DNA from: Roseiarcus sp963749715
Lineage (GTDB): Bacteria; Pseudomonadota; Alphaproteobacteria; Rhizobiales; Beijerinckiaceae
Direction of reading: 5' to 3'
Length of the DNA: 64,000 bases
Assembly: GCA_963749715.1 (NCBI GenBank)
Contig: CAVVNR010000008.1
Location: forward strand, 124,001 to 188,000
Both the position numbers and the translations under genes were made by a program. The notes beneath the pieces were generated by a model. The model made no database searches. It was not told the DNA's origin and saw only the letters and a program-made list of their open reading frames with translations. Below are positions 63,617 to 64,000 of the stretch, piece after piece (the first letter of the stretch is position 1; the number at the start of each line of letters is the position of its first letter).

Positions 63617-64000
63617 TCATCGGGCGGCGACTTGCGGATTGAAATGGATAGTTTTGGTCTTCCATTGCTCATAAAACGGCCGATATTGGGCGGGCACGGG
63701 AAGCGGGTTGCAATTCTGCACTGCAGCCATGACGCTTTTCGCCTGCGGCTTGAGAGCCGGGTCCGAGGGCGGGTTGACGAGTTTCGCCGGCTTGGCGAGC
63801 GAGCCGTCCGGATTGAAGGCCAGGCGCACCTGCGCGATGTAAAGGTCAGCGTCGGCGGGCTGCGGCGCCGGCTTCCAGCATCCGAGATAGGTCTTGACGA
63901 GCCAGGTTTCGAACGCCGCCTGCTGCGCCGAGGTCATGCGGGCGGGCGCTTCCGTCGCCGCCGGCGCGCTCGCCACGGCGACGGGCGCCGGAGGGGGCAT
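63617..64000 (-). CDS. tolA: TolA C-terminal part, cut by window edge
   Basis: The frame is open to the right edge, so only about 127 residues are visible. The C-terminal domain (FETWLVKTYLGCWKPAPQ, then ADLYIAQVRLAFNPDGSLAK and the end KTKTIHFNP) is typical of the TolB/Pal-facing domain III of alphaproteobacterial TolA, after a Pro/Ala-rich linker. Together with tolB it marks a Tol-Pal operon reading left. Confidence 0.9.
   Translation of the reverse strand: MPPPAPVAVASAPAATEAPARMTSAQQAAFETWLVKTYLGCWKPAPQPADADLYIAQVRLAFNPDGSLAKPAKLVNPPSDPALKPQAKSVMAAVQNCNPLPVPAQYRPFYEQWKTKTIHFNPQVAAR

Overview
The window is GC-rich chromosomal DNA from an alphaproteobacterium, most likely of the order Hyphomicrobiales (Rhizobiales). 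This rests on the plsY-dprA block next to a PyrC'-type pseudo-dihydroorotase, a trimeric gatCAB amidotransferase operon, the Tol-Pal genes at the right edge, an Irr/ICE-like iron box, an EttA ABC-F factor, a ribbon-helix-helix protein of a family common in this order, and dispersed palindromes typical of it. Genus cannot be fixed from sequence alone.

Layout. 0-7 kb: a cyclase-like protein cut by the left edge, a CitE-like lyase, a secreted peptide, a sorbosone-dehydrogenase-like propeller, the Ku end-joining protein, a CsbD stress protein and a TauE/SafE exporter. 7-11.6 kb: an accessory stretch of short repeats, decayed genes and a frameshifted retropepsin-TonB protein beside a small secreted paralogue of its C-terminal domain. 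12-20 kb: core genes (tRNA-Arg, pyrC', plsY, dprA, ruvX, gatCAB). 20.6-23.6 kb: a histone-H1-like gene, tRNA-Ser, an IS481 element immediately downstream of it and a relic of a thiamine-diphosphate enzyme. 23.7-26 kb: a FecR-domain secreted protein and a large membrane protein. 26.2-30.6 kb: an intact IS66-type insertion with 8-bp target duplication, then the wreck of a restriction-modification pair with a DUF559 nuclease gene bracketed by inverted REP-like palindromes. 30.6-35.5 kb: HAD phosphatase, lipoprotein, GMC oxidoreductase with Tat-exported small subunit, glyoxalase-fold and RHH proteins. 35.6-38.4 kb: an Mrr relic and a BrnTA toxin-antitoxin module sitting between a decayed copy of the ettA 3' end and ettA itself. 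38.5-43 kb: an overlapping HlyD / double ABC-2 permease / HlyD efflux operon with no ATPase gene. 43-52 kb: SohB protease, Xre-RES toxin-antitoxin, NUDIX, a periplasmic solute-binding protein, a phospholipase-C-like phosphoesterase, an MFS transporter and ornithine decarboxylase with a long structured leader. 52.8-61.1 kb: a composite iron locus (barrel fragment, cupredoxin, FTR1, FbpABC, beta-propeller, EfeB-like Dyp peroxidase). 61.3-64 kb: a DUF2189 membrane protein, tolB and the end of tolA.

The most interesting unit is the iron locus. It joins a high-affinity Ftr1-type permease and a cupredoxin to a ferric FbpABC importer and a Tat-exported Dyp peroxidase through an unassigned propeller gene, with an Irr-type box and a Fur-family-like palindrome at the two likely promoters. 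Other leads are the REP-bracketed DUF559 cassette, the ettA duplication around BrnTA, the retropepsin-TonB protein and the ATPase-less double permease.

Caution: at least eight reading frames are broken by single small indels (near 8.34, 8.39, 9.1, 10.4, 10.97, 13.55, 21.94, 28.53 and 48.92 kb). Some are clearly decayed genes, but the breaks in pyrC' and the phosphoesterase, otherwise well conserved, could be assembly errors.
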